Assembly (NCBI GenBank): GCA_027858895.1
Contig: JAQIBX010000183.1
Span: forward strand, 1 to 34,280
Direction of reading: 5' to 3'
Length of the DNA: 34,280 nt
Origin: Desulfuromusa sp.
Lineage (GTDB): Bacteria; Desulfobacterota; Desulfuromonadia; Desulfuromonadales; Geopsychrobacteraceae
Part shown: positions 25,100 to 33,049 of the stretch, piece after piece
Layout: each line of letters begins with the position of its first letter
How positions within the stretch are numbered: position 1 is the stretch's first letter
Made by a program: the position numbers and the translations under genes
The notes under the pieces: model-generated
The model's database searches: none
Seen by the model: only the letters and a program-made list of their open reading frames with translations
What the model was told of the DNA's origin: nothing

Positions 25100-26911
25100 T
25101 TAGTGAGCTCCGTCAACCGCTTTGGAACCACGTGGAATCCGTACATCTTCAACCATTTGAGCAATATTCTCTGGAACTGGTGGAGTCATGTTCTTGACGG
25201 CGAAGGCAACTGCAAAGTTAACCAACGCACCGATAGCACCAAAAGCGTTTGGTGAAATACCAAAGAAGAAGCTTGATTTTCCGCCAAACAGGCCGAGGAA
25301 CTCGGTTCCTTTGATGAAGAAGAGCCCTTTGTGGGCAAAAACATAGAGCATGGTGATGCCGAGACCGGAAAGCATGCCGGCAATAGCACCTTCTTTGTTC
25401 ATGGTTTTACTGAAAATACCCATCATCAGGCAGGGGAAGATCGAACTGGCAGCCAGACCGAAGGCGATAGCCACGGTACCGGCAGCAAAACCAGGAGGAT
25501 TCAGACCCAGGTAACCAGCAGCAACAATGGAACATGCCATAGCGATCTTACCGGCCAACAGTTCTTGAGCGTCGGTCATGTCTCTGAACCAGATATTCTT
25601 GAACAAGTCGTGAGAAATAGCCGAGGAAATTGCCAGCAGCAGACCCGCTGCCGTTGACAACGCAGCAGCCAGACCACCAGCAGCAACCAGTGCGATAACC
25701 CAGTTTGGCAGTAGTGCGATTTCCGGGTTTGCGAGAACCATGATATCGCGGTTAACCATCAGCTCACTACCTTTCCAACCGGCCGCTTCAACCTTGGCCA
25801 GGAAATCGGCATTTTTGGATTTGCCGTTGTAATACTGAATCCGGCCATCACCATTCATATCTTTGAACTTTAACAGACCAGTGACTTCCCAACGCTTCAT
25901 CCAGTCGGGACGCTCAGCATAAACGAGACTGTTTTCTGGGGCGAATAAGTCACCATCAGTTTGCATAACCGCTTGGTTAACAGTGGCGTGCAGGTTCAAA
26001 CGAGCCATGGCAGCAACTGCGGGAGCGGTGGTGTACAGCAAGGCGATGAAAATCAGTGCCCAACCAGCGGAGTAACGTGCATCCTTAACCGTAGCAACGG
26101 TAAAGAAACGCATGATAACATGCGGCAGACCGGCAGTACCGATCATCAACGATACGGTGTAGACAAACATGTTGAGCAAACTGCCAGGAACCTGGGTGGT
26201 GTACTTACCAAAACCGAGGCCGGTTACAACTTCATCAAGTTTGCCTAGCAAGCTCATGTCGGTACCAACAAAACCGGAACCCAGGCCAAGTTGTGGAATC
26301 GGGTTGCCGGTGAGTTGCATTGAGATAAAGATCGCTGGCACAGTGTAGGCTAGGATCAGAACACAATACTGAGCAACCTGGGTGTAGGTGATCCCTTTCA
26401 TGCCGCCGAAAACGGCATACAAGAAAACGATTCCCATACCGATGTAGATACCGGTTGAGTTAGAAACACCGAGGAAGCGGGAAAAAGCAACCCCAACACC
26501 AGTCATCTGGCCGATGATGTAGGTCAGTGATGCCGCAAGCAGGCAGAGAACTGCCACCACGCTGGCACCCGTGGAATAGTAACGAGTTGAGACGAAGGAA
26601 GGCACGGTGTACTTACCAAATTTCCGCAGGTAAGGTGCCAATAGCATGGCGAGTAGCACATAACCACCAGTCCAACCCATCAGGAACAGACCGCCACCAT
26701 AACCCATGTTGGCAATCAGGCCGGCCATCGAGATAAATGAGGCTGCTGACATCCAGTCAGCGCCGATCGCCATTCCGTTAATAACCGGACCGACGTTACC
26801 GCCAGCTGAATAAAAGTCACTTGTGCTTCCTGCGCGAGCCCACACTGCGATGCCGATATAGATGGCAAAGGTGAGTCCGACAACCAGGTATGTCATTGCT
26901 TGTAAACCCAT
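25100..26911 (-). CDS. Sodium:solute symporter, large subunit (copy 2)
   Basis: 603 residues, closely similar along its length to the protein at 20034-21863. Shared blocks include GADWMSAASFISMAGL (about 50-65), GGMKGITYTQVAQYCVL, NPEIALLPNWVIALVAAGGL and AAALSTAAGLLLAISSAISHD. The extracytoplasmic-type insertion again carries an EF-hand-like DMNGDGRIQY at about 351-360. The start ATG follows GGGAGGAAC. It lies 15 bp after its DUF4212 partner in a tight two-gene operon ending in a strong terminator. Codon choice seems more restricted than in copy 1, consistent with higher expression. The substrate is probably acetate or a similar monocarboxylate (inference). Confidence 0.92.
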   Translation of the reverse strand: MGLQAMTYLVVGLTFAIYIGIAVWARAGSTSDFYSAGGNVGPVINGMAIGADWMSAASFISMAGLIANMGYGGGLFLMGWTGGYVLLAMLLAPYLRKFGKYTVPSFVSTRYYSTGASVVAVLCLLAASLTYIIGQMTGVGVAFSRFLGVSNSTGIYIGMGIVFLYAVFGGMKGITYTQVAQYCVLILAYTVPAIFISMQLTGNPIPQLGLGSGFVGTDMSLLGKLDEVVTGLGFGKYTTQVPGSLLNMFVYTVSLMIGTAGLPHVIMRFFTVATVKDARYSAGWALIFIALLYTTAPAVAAMARLNLHATVNQAVMQTDGDLFAPENSLVYAERPDWMKRWEVTGLLKFKDMNGDGRIQYYNGKSKNADFLAKVEAAGWKGSELMVNRDIMVLANPEIALLPNWVIALVAAGGLAAALSTAAGLLLAISSAISHDLFKNIWFRDMTDAQELLAGKIAMACSIVAAGYLGLNPPGFAAGTVAIAFGLAASSIFPCLMMGIFSKTMNKEGAIAGMLSGLGITMLYVFAHKGLFFIKGTEFLGLFGGKSSFFFGISPNAFGAIGALVNFAVAFAVKNMTPPVPENIAQMVEDVRIPRGSKAVDGAH

Positions 26912-26926
26912 AATTAAAGTTCCTCC

Positions 26927-27187
26927 CTAGTCTTCGTGAACGTCATATTTTTCATCAAGCTTACCCATCTTCTTGGCGTAGAAGAAAATAAGAATAATGA
27001 AAACATAGATTGAACCCTGCTGAGCAAACCAGAAGCCCAGCGGATAGCCACCAAGTGAAATGCTGTTCAGCGCACCAGCAAATAGAATTCCGGCTCCGTA
27101 TGAAACCAAGAACCAGATGATCAGCATATTCCTGACTAAGGCTAATGTTTCCTTCCAATAAGCTTTACTACTATTATCCGTGCTCAT
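26927..27187 (-). CDS. DUF4212 small subunit of sodium:solute symporter (copy 2)
   Basis: 86 residues with two membrane helices (about 17-37 and 50-70) and a C-terminus KLDEKYDVHED, matching copy 1. The ATG is preceded by GAGGAGG at 8 bp. It is the first gene of the operon with the large subunit 15 bp downstream. An IclR regulator gene lies upstream on the same strand, separated by a hairpin terminator and a 180-bp region containing a possible 24-codon reading frame. Confidence 0.92.
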   Translation of the reverse strand: MSTDNSSKAYWKETLALVRNMLIIWFLVSYGAGILFAGALNSISLGGYPLGFWFAQQGSIYVFIILIFFYAKKMGKLDEKYDVHED

Positions 27188-27253
27188 AAAAAAGACCTCC
27201 TCACTAAAAAGATGTTTGTTACCCCCTAAATAAAACTGACTTGAATCTGTGAG

Positions 27254-27328
27254 CTAAGCTTCAGCTCGGGTACTAGTTTTCTTTGTTTTGTTTCCGTTCT
27301 TTTGATGGCCTCCTTTCGGGGTTGTCAT
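27254..27328 (-). CDS. Possible 24-residue basic peptide upstream of DUF4212 (copy 2)
   Basis: A short frame on the minus strand from ATG (complement of 27326-27328) to TAG encodes a Lys/Thr/Gly-rich peptide beginning MTTPKGGHQK and ending STRAEA. A purine-rich AAGAAGG lies about 13 bp before the ATG, further than usual. It sits in the leader of the symporter operon. It could be a real small protein, a leader peptide, or chance; nothing else in the window resembles it. Confidence 0.25.
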   Translation of the reverse strand: MTTPKGGHQKNGNKTKKTSTRAEA

Positions 27329-27366
27329 TCTTATTTGTTTACCTTCTTAGGGAAAAACTTGGTGCG

Positions 27367-27391
27367 ATAAAACGGCCTGATATGATCAGGC
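27367..27391 (-). terminator. Terminator after the IclR gene
   Basis: GCCTGAT/ATCAGGC (27375-27381 with 27385-27391, 3-nt loop) is followed on the minus strand by CCGTTTTAT. It lies about 20 bp after the IclR stop, so the symporter operon downstream probably has its own promoter. The T tract is short. Confidence 0.55.
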
Positions 27392-27409
27392 TTCAGCGTT
27401 AAAAAGCTC

Positions 27410-28168
27410 TCAGGGTGTACTTCTGGGAGCGTAAGAATTATATCCAAGTTGTGCCGAAATCATTTCACCCGCTGCTTTTAATGCTGGCAACATCTCTTTG
27501 TTGAGGCGGGTTTCATCGGTACGGAAACTAGGGGTAATCAGTGTCAGGCAGCCGGCAATAATCTTTTCGGTCTTAAATAGCGGGACTGCTACGCAGGTAC
27601 TTCCTTCGCCAACGCTATTGTGATCAATGCAGTAGTGTTGCTTCAGGCACTGCTTAATGTCCCCAGCCAGTTGTGGTTGGGTTGACAGGATTTGCGCGTT
27701 TGCCTCGTCAAATGCCAGAAATATTTTCCCCGCCGCACATTTATCCAGTGGAAAGCGCTGGCTGGTCAGGGGGACAATTTTGACCTTTTGCTCATTATCC
27801 AACATATCCAGAAAGAGAACTTCTTGCTTGCGTTGCACAACCAGATACACGCTTTCATTGCATTGCCGAACCAACTTAGCCATTGCCGGACGGGCTTTGC
27901 CTAGCAGGGTCATCTTCGAGAGTAGTTTTTGGCTGACTTCGAAGGCCGCTAGCCCGAGTTGATATTCTCCCGAGATCTGCCCACGTTCTACATAACCATG
28001 ATTTTCAAAGGTTGCCATCAACCTGAAAAGGCTAGCTTTGGTCATATCGAGGCGTTGGCTTAATTGAGCAAGGCTGTATTTATTCTCTTCGTCTGCCAGG
28101 GCTTCTAGTAGATGCAGAGCATTTTCAACTGACCTGATGTTGTAGGAGTCTATATCTCTGCTTGGCAT
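27410..28168 (-). CDS. IclR-family transcriptional regulator
   Basis: 252 residues from ATG 28168, which has GAGAAGG 11 bp upstream; the TTG ten codons earlier has no ribosome site. The N-terminal winged helix-turn-helix (about residues 12-70) contains SLAQLSQRLDMTKASLFRLMATFENHGYVER, and the C-terminal effector domain follows, with FPLDKCAAGKIFLAF and STCVAVPLF typical of IclR. These regulators bind small organic acids and control catabolic or transport genes, so the adjacent symporter operon is the obvious candidate target. A pair of similar sequences, one overlapping its own promoter, suggests autoregulation. Confidence 0.9.
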   Translation of the reverse strand: MPSRDIDSYNIRSVENALHLLEALADEENKYSLAQLSQRLDMTKASLFRLMATFENHGYVERGQISGEYQLGLAAFEVSQKLLSKMTLLGKARPAMAKLVRQCNESVYLVVQRKQEVLFLDMLDNEQKVKIVPLTSQRFPLDKCAAGKIFLAFDEANAQILSTQPQLAGDIKQCLKQHYCIDHNSVGEGSTCVAVPLFKTEKIIAGCLTLITPSFRTDETRLNKEMLPALKAAGEMISAQLGYNSYAPRSTP

Positions 28169-28249
28169 TGCGTCTGGTGCCTTCTCAATAAAATTCAAAC
28201 TAAGAATTCATTTTAACGACTTTTAATCTTCTCGGGGCTTTATTATGTC

Positions 28250-28281
28250 GGGACAGTAATACGCTGTTATATAGTTGTCAA
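28250..28281 (-). promoter_or_regulatory. Predicted IclR promoter overlapped by a candidate operator
   Basis: On the minus strand a perfect TTGACA (complement of 28276-28281), 17 bp, then TACTGT (complement of 28253-28258). The overlapping plus-strand block 28250-28272 (GGGACAGTAAT, then ACGCTGTTATAT) is similar to the block at 28398-28420, so an operator for the regulator itself is plausible. Confidence 0.42.
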
Positions 28282-28397
28282 TAATCTTTTTTTATCATCT
28301 CTTGATTTGCTCAGGGTAATGGGGACCCATAATCTTTAATGTTTGAATATAAATAGCTAAAAATACATTTAAATAACCAGATTGGTATTCTAATAAA

Positions 28398-28420
28398 GGG
28401 GACTATAACGCTGTTTATAT
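28398..28420. promoter_or_regulatory. Second copy of the candidate IclR operator
   Basis: GGGGACTATAACGCTGTTTATAT shortened to its conserved parts: GGGAC at the left and ACGCTGTT-x-ATAT at the right, as in 28250-28272 with small gaps. The ACGCTGTT cores are 147 bp apart, same orientation. Binding by the IclR protein is inference. Confidence 0.35.
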
Positions 28421-28519
28421 TTTTTTTCACAACTGTTTCATTCCGGTTTTTCAGGCGTTCTCAATGTGTGCTTTCGAGGGTTTTTAACTAAAATAAGCTT
28501 TTTTATCACTGCGCTTTTT

Positions 28520-28540
28520 CATGCCTGCCAGGCAGGCATG
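28520..28540. repeat. Perfect palindrome upstream of trpE
   Basis: CATGCCTGCC, one A, then GGCAGGCATG: a 10-bp perfect inverted repeat, GC-rich in an AT-rich region, about 215 bp before the trpE ATG. It could be an operator or a hairpin end of a transcript. T residues follow on the plus strand (TTTGATTCGTTT), but with no promoter for a gene just upstream a terminator role is unclear. Confidence 0.45.
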
Positions 28541-28694
28541 TTTGATTCGTTTGAAGGATATTTTTTATCAAATATTGTTTTATTGTTTAAGGCGCAAGCC
28601 ACACGTTTTCTGAGCCCTCTTTGTTGCGTTTTATTGACAGTGTTTAGATATCTTCTTTCTGTTGCTGGTTTTCCGTGTCAGGAGGCTGGTTTGC

Positions 28695-28723
28695 TTGACT
28701 TGTTTTGTACTATAGTGTTAAAA
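28695..28723 (+). promoter_or_regulatory. Predicted trp operon promoter
   Basis: TTGACT (28695-28700), 17 bp, then TTAAAA (28718-28723). A palindromic ACTATAGT (28709-28716) sits in the spacer just before the -10 box. A transcript starting near 28730 would have a leader of about 25 bases, too short for a Trp leader peptide and attenuator. Confidence 0.42.
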
Positions 28724-28754
28724 AACTCCACTTTTACAAAGGTTTATAATTCCT

Positions 28755-30236
28755 ATGTACCTCCCTTGCAGAAAAGATTTTTGCCAGCTAGCGCAACAGG
28801 GCAATCTAATTCCCGTATATCGTGAAATTCTTGCGGATATGGAAACGCCTGTTTCCGCTTTTTGCAAAATAGATGACGGCCAGGCCGCTTTTTTACTCGA
28901 ATCTATTGAGGGTGGGGAGAAGTGGGCTCGCTATTCTTTTCTCGGCAGTGGCCCGGCCAGGGTGTTCCGCTGTCGCGACCAGTATTATGAAGTTCGTTAC
29001 GCTGGCCAGCTTGAGGAATCGGGGCAGGTTGATGATCCGCTGCGCAAACTGCGTGACTTGATGGCTGTTTATCAACCCGTCGAAGTAGAGGGTTTGCCGC
29101 GCTTTTCCGGTGGCGCTGTTGGCTATCTCGGCTACGATATGGTGCGCTTTATTGAAGATCTGCCCGATGCCAATCAGCGTCAAATTGATGGTTGGGATGC
29201 CTGTTTCATGTTTACTGAACGGCTGCTGATCTTTGATAATATGCGCCAGAAGGTGAAACTGGTCTGCAATATTCATTTGCAGGAAAATGAGGATCCTTCT
29301 GCCGCCTATCAACGTGCCCAACAACAGATAGAGCAGATGCTAGAGCAATTGCGTCTGCCATTGCAGCGTGAAACTGAAGAGTCGGGCGGTGATGGTCGCC
29401 AGGAACTGGAAGCTAATTTTAGTCAAGATGATTTCAAACTGGCAGTAGAGCGTTGTAAGGAATATATCCGCGCCGGGGATATCTTTCAGGTGGTGATTTC
29501 CCAGCGTTTTGCGGGCAGCTTACAGAGCGATCCCTTTAATATCTACCGAGCACTGCGAACCATCAACCCTTCTCCCTACATGTTTTTTCTCCGCTTTGGT
29601 GAATCTATTGTTGTTGGCGCTTCCCCAGAGGTTCTGGTGCGCAAGGAGGGGAATCAAGTTGATGTCCGACCGATTGCCGGAACGTTACCGCGGGGCAAAA
29701 CCCCTGCAGAAGATCTTGCTTTAGAGCAGCAGCTGCTGGCCGATCCGAAAGAGCGAGCCGAACATATTATGCTGGTCGATCTTGGCCGCAACGATGTCGG
29801 TCGGGTTGCTATCGGCGGTACGGTTGAAGTCAGTGAATTAATGGTGGTGGAGCGTTATTCTCACGTTATGCATATTGTCTCCAATGTGCGTGGGCAGCTC
29901 CGCCCCGAATTGGATTGCTTCGATGTCTTCCGCGCGGCATTTCCGGCGGGAACCTTGTCGGGATCACCAAAAATCCGGGCAATGGAGATTATTGATGAGC
30001 TGGAACCGGTCCGCCGCGAGGTCTACGGCGGCGCAGTCGGTTATTTTTCCTTCAGCGGCAACATGGATCTGGCGATTGCGATTCGGACCTTGCAGATTGA
30101 GAAGGACAGGTTTTATCTGCAGGCTGGAGCGGGAATTGTCGCCGACAGTGATCCAGAGATGGAATATCAGGAAACGTTAAATAAAGCCCGCGGTGTCAAA
30201 CGGGCTATCGAGATGGCAAACCGCGGACTTGTATAG
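28755..30236 (+). CDS. trpE: Anthranilate synthase component I
   Basis: 493 residues. With TrpG it converts chorismate and glutamine to anthranilate, the first step of tryptophan synthesis. The feedback-site motif [17 protein letters not shown] is present near residues 46-62, so inhibition by tryptophan is expected. Catalytic-domain motifs include [62 protein letters not shown] and [18 protein letters not shown]. The N-terminus [25 protein letters not shown] matches family members, supporting ATG 28755 although the ribosome site (AAAGG) is distant. The gene heads the trp operon; trpG begins 14 bp after its stop. Confidence 0.95.
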   Translation: MYLPCRKDFCQLAQQGNLIPVYREILADMETPVSAFCKIDDGQAAFLLESIEGGEKWARYSFLGSGPARVFRCRDQYYEVRYAGQLEESGQVDDPLRKLRDLMAVYQPVEVEGLPRFSGGAVGYLGYDMVRFIEDLPDANQRQIDGWDACFMFTERLLIFDNMRQKVKLVCNIHLQENEDPSAAYQRAQQQIEQMLEQLRLPLQRETEESGGDGRQELEANFSQDDFKLAVERCKEYIRAGDIFQVVISQRFAGSLQSDPFNIYRALRTINPSPYMFFLRFGESIVVGASPEVLVRKEGNQVDVRPIAGTLPRGKTPAEDLALEQQLLADPKERAEHIMLVDLGRNDVGRVAIGGTVEVSELMVVERYSHVMHIVSNVRGQLRPELDCFDVFRAAFPAGTLSGSPKIRAMEIIDELEPVRREVYGGAVGYFSFSGNMDLAIAIRTLQIEKDRFYLQAGAGIVADSDPEMEYQETLNKARGVKRAIEMANRGLV

Positions 30237-30250
30237 GGCTCTCTAAATTT

Positions 30251-30844
30251 ATGTTACTCATGATCGATAATTACGATTCCTTTACCTACAATCTGGTTCA
30301 ATATTTTCTTGAACTTGGTGAAGAGGTCAAAGTGATCAGAAATGATAAACTGACGTTGGACGATATTGAACAGCTGGAACCAGAGCGGCTGGTGATTTCT
30401 CCTGGGCCGTGTACGCCCAAAGAGGCGGGGATTTCGGTGGCAGCGATTCAGCAGTTTGCCGGTAAAATTCCACTTCTTGGTATCTGCCTCGGCCATCAGG
30501 CGATCGCTGAGGCTTTTGCTGGTAATGTGGTGCGGGCAGATCGTTTGATGCATGGCAAAACCAGCCCTATTCACCATGATGGGAGTGGTCTTTACCAGGA
30601 TTTACCTAATCCTTTTTCCGCAACCCGTTACCATTCTCTGATTGCCGAGCGGGAGAGCTTTCCCGCTTGTTTGAAAATCACCGCATGGACCGAAGAGGGT
30701 GAAATCATGGGGTTGCAACACCATGAGTTGCCGGTCTGGGGGGTGCAGTTTCATCCAGAATCAATTCTGACCACCGAGGGAATGGACTTGCTGAATAATT
30801 TCCTGCGGTTGTCGTCTTCTCGTGTCATGTGTGAAGGGTTGTAA
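30251..30844 (+). CDS. trpG: Anthranilate synthase component II (glutamine amidotransferase)
   Basis: 197-residue class I glutamine amidotransferase that supplies ammonia to TrpE. The N-terminus [19 protein letters not shown] is typical. The oxyanion region is [11 protein letters not shown], the catalytic Cys lies in [13 protein letters not shown], and the His/Glu pair is in [12 protein letters not shown]. The ribosome site before ATG 30251 is weak, suggesting coupling to trpE, which ends 14 bp upstream. It could also serve para-aminobenzoate synthesis (PabA), as TrpG does in some bacteria. A 182-bp gap containing a repeat follows before trpD. Confidence 0.94.
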   Translation: MLLMIDNYDSFTYNLVQYFLELGEEVKVIRNDKLTLDDIEQLEPERLVISPGPCTPKEAGISVAAIQQFAGKIPLLGICLGHQAIAEAFAGNVVRADRLMHGKTSPIHHDGSGLYQDLPNPFSATRYHSLIAERESFPACLKITAWTEEGEIMGLQHHELPVWGVQFHPESILTTEGMDLLNNFLRLSSSRVMCEGL

Positions 30845-30861
30845 ATAGCTTGTTTTGAACC

Positions 30862-30993
30862 TTAACCACAGAGGCACAGAGATACAGAGGAAACCTGAAA
30901 GACTTCAAGGCTCTTTTGGTTTCAAAAAAGAATCGACTTTAGAAATAGTTACAAAAGGTTTTGCAGTTCTCTGAGTCTCGGTGGCTGTGGTAA
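30862..30993. repeat. CCACAGAGGCACAGAG-type inverted repeat element
   Basis: The left end TTAACCACAGAGGCACAGAG and onward (30862-30889) is an imperfect inverted match to CTCTGAGTCTCGG...CTGTGGTAA (30969-30993), enclosing about 80 bp. Such ends are widely seen as dispersed intergenic repeats. It lies between trpG and trpD and encodes nothing evident. Confidence 0.7.
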
Positions 30994-31026
30994 AAGCTAG
31001 GATCCAGATAATATTGGAGTTTATAG

Positions 31027-32076
31027 ATGATTAAGGAAGCGATTGCCAAACTGGTTGATCGGCACGATTTGAATGAAATGGAAATGATCGATGCGATGAA
31101 TCAAATTATGGGCGGTGAGGCAACTCCGGCGCAGATTGGTGCATTTATTACAGCGTTGCGGATGAAGGGGGAAACAATACCCGAAATCATCGGTGCGGCA
31201 CGGGTGATGCGGGCGCGAGCTACCCCGATTCGAGTGGGTGATGTGGTCGATATCGATCGTGATGAGATCAATGTTGATCGGGAAACGATTCTCGATACCT
31301 GTGGTACCGGTGGCAGTGGAACGAAGAGCTTCAATATTTCCACGACAGTCGCCATCGTAGTTGCAGCGTGTGGGGCAAAGGTTGCCAAGCATGGCAACCG
31401 GAGTATTTCTTCCTCTTGTGGCAGTGCTGATGTTCTGGAGAAATTGGGCGTTAAGCTCGATATTACACCCGAGCAGGTTGCTGAATGCATCGAAACTATC
31501 GGCGTTGGCTTTCTGTTTGCTCCCGCTCTGCACGGTGCCATGAAATTCGCCATCGGTCCGCGGCGGGAGATCGGCATCCGGACAATTTTCAACATTCTTG
31601 GTCCGCTGACCAATCCAGCTGGAGCAGACCGACAAGTATTGGGGGTATTTAGCGAAGACCTGGTCAAACCTTTAGCACAGGTTCTTCTCAGTCTCGGCTG
31701 TCGGCGTGGTTTCGTGTTTCACGGAGCGGATGGGATGGATGAGATTACCCTGACCGGAACCACTCTGGTGGCTGCGATTAGCGGCAATAATGTGGAAGTA
31801 CAGACAATCGAGCCGGAGCAATTTGGCTTTAAGCGTTGCCGGTTGGAAGATCTGCAGGGTGGTGATGCCGAACAGAATGCGAAGATTGTGAACGCAGTTC
31901 TTTCCGGACAGCCCGGTCCGAAACTCGATATTGTCCTGCTGAACAGTGCTTATGCTCTGGTTGCAGCTGGTCTGACTACGGATGTTGATGCCGGGATCGA
32001 TCAGGCTCGTGAGGCTGTTGTGAGTGGGCGCGCCAAATCAACTCTTGATGCGTTGGTTCGGATAACTAATCAATAA
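31027..32076 (+). CDS. trpD: Anthranilate phosphoribosyltransferase
   Basis: 349 residues; transfers the phosphoribosyl group of PRPP to anthranilate. The PRPP-binding glycine-rich motif is [17 protein letters not shown] (about residues 90-106), followed by [21 protein letters not shown] and [15 protein letters not shown], all diagnostic. The length fits the family. ATG 31027 has GGAG at about 8 bp. It is not fused to TrpG, unlike enterobacterial TrpD. Repeat-filled gaps on both sides (182 and 181 bp) separate it from trpG and trpC. Confidence 0.96.
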   Translation: MIKEAIAKLVDRHDLNEMEMIDAMNQIMGGEATPAQIGAFITALRMKGETIPEIIGAARVMRARATPIRVGDVVDIDRDEINVDRETILDTCGTGGSGTKSFNISTTVAIVVAACGAKVAKHGNRSISSSCGSADVLEKLGVKLDITPEQVAECIETIGVGFLFAPALHGAMKFAIGPRREIGIRTIFNILGPLTNPAGADRQVLGVFSEDLVKPLAQVLLSLGCRRGFVFHGADGMDEITLTGTTLVAAISGNNVEVQTIEPEQFGFKRCRLEDLQGGDAEQNAKIVNAVLSGQPGPKLDIVLLNSAYALVAAGLTTDVDAGIDQAREAVVSGRAKSTLDALVRITNQ

Positions 32077-32096
32077 TGGCTTGCTTTTTGCCCAAT

Positions 32097-32221
32097 CCTT
32101 CTCCATGAGGGAGAAGGTGGCCGCAGGTCGGATGAGGGGGGAAGTCGTCTGAGAACAATAATCATTCCGGTGGTACCGTTACGGATCCCCCTCACCCTGA
32201 CCCTCTCCCTCAGGGAGAGGG
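32097..32221. repeat. CCCTCACCCTGACCC-type inverted repeat element
   Basis: Two hairpins (CCTTCTCC/GGAGAAGG at 32097-32117; CCCTCTCCC/GGGAGAGGG at 32201-32221) flank a central part, and GGATGAGGGGG on the left is the inverse of CCCCCTCACCC on the right. This is a common type of dispersed intergenic repeat in Proteobacteria. It lies between trpD and trpC; either hairpin could affect transcript stability, but neither has a T tract. Confidence 0.75.
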
Positions 32222-32257
32222 GAATGTTTCAGAACACAGCAGGAAAGTAATACTTCA

Positions 32258-33043
32258 ATGATTCTTGATCAGATACTTCAGACAAAACAAACAGAGGTTG
32301 CTGCGGATCAGATTCGGCAGCCGCTGAGTGAAGTGAAGAAAATGGTAGCAGATTCTGGCCGAACCAGAGGGTTTGCCAGGCAGCTGCGGCAAGTTTCAGC
32401 AGCTGGAACAGCTATTATTGCTGAGGTTAAAAAAGGATCGCCTTCAAAAGGAATTATCCGTGAAGGTTTTGATCCGGTGGCGATTGCCTGCAGTTATGAG
32501 CGAGGTGGCGCCAGCTGCCTTTCGGTATTGACCGATGAACACTATTTTTACGGTTCTCTCGATTATCTCGGACAGATTCGAGCTCAGATCGATTTGCCCT
32601 TGTTGCGTAAGGATTTTATCATCGATCCCTATCAGGTTTTTCAGGCGCGGATTGCGGGTGCTGACGCTATTCTGCTGATCGCGGCAGCACTGGATGATGC
32701 GCAGTTGCTGGAACTGGCAAGGTTGGCAACTGAGCTGGAACTTGATACTCTGCTGGAAGTGCATAATGACGCAGAACTGGAGCGGGCGCTGCAGCTGCCG
32801 GTTGATTTAATCGGTATTAATAATCGAAATCTGCAAACCTTTGTCACCGACCTGGGCGTGACTGAACGTCTGGCGGGAAAGATTCCGCGCCAGCAAATAG
32901 CAGTTGCTGAGAGTGGTATTCATAGCCGGGTTGATATCGAACGTTTGCAGCAGGCGGGTGCCGGTGCGTTCTTGGTTGGTGAGAGTTTGATGCGCGAAGC
33001 AGATATCGAAACGAAATTGCGTTCTTTGCTCGGGAAAGCATAA
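32258..33043 (+). CDS. trpC: Indole-3-glycerol phosphate synthase
   Basis: 261-residue TIM-barrel enzyme that closes the indole ring from carboxyphenylamino-deoxyribulose phosphate. Motifs are IIAEVKKGSPSKGII (substrate-binding lysine), LPLLRKDFIIDPYQ, LLEVHNDAELERAL, IGINNRNLQTF and AVAESGI. The protein is monofunctional; PRAI is encoded separately by the next gene. ATG 32258 has AGGAAAG upstream. trpF follows after 6 bp. Confidence 0.96.
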   Translation: MILDQILQTKQTEVAADQIRQPLSEVKKMVADSGRTRGFARQLRQVSAAGTAIIAEVKKGSPSKGIIREGFDPVAIACSYERGGASCLSVLTDEHYFYGSLDYLGQIRAQIDLPLLRKDFIIDPYQVFQARIAGADAILLIAAALDDAQLLELARLATELELDTLLEVHNDAELERALQLPVDLIGINNRNLQTFVTDLGVTERLAGKIPRQQIAVAESGIHSRVDIERLQQAGAGAFLVGESLMREADIETKLRSLLGKA

Positions 33044-33049
33044 ACTTAA

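Larger units (their letters stand above)
28169..28754. other. Long divergent intergenic region between IclR and trpE
   Basis: 586 bp without a credible gene. It is AT-rich on the IclR side. It holds the predicted IclR promoter (28253-28281), two similar 23-bp blocks (28250-28272, 28398-28420), a perfect palindrome (28520-28540) and the predicted trpE promoter (28695-28723). I see no tRNA, no T-box sequence and no Trp-codon-rich leader peptide. Confidence 0.6.

Noticed and set aside
27364-27377. GG-N10-GC match on the minus strand before the symporter operon
   Set aside because: It overlaps the IclR terminator, matches the sigma-54 consensus poorly outside GG/GC, and is about 180 bp from the DUF4212 start.
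28199-28754. T-box or Trp leader-peptide attenuator before trpE
   Set aside because: No T-box consensus, no short frame with adjacent Trp codons, and the predicted leader is only about 25 bases.
28466-28825. 119-codon plus-strand open frame before trpE
   Set aside because: It overlaps the trpE start by about 70 bases, lacks a ribosome site, shows no recognisable family and covers the palindrome and promoter; likely chance.
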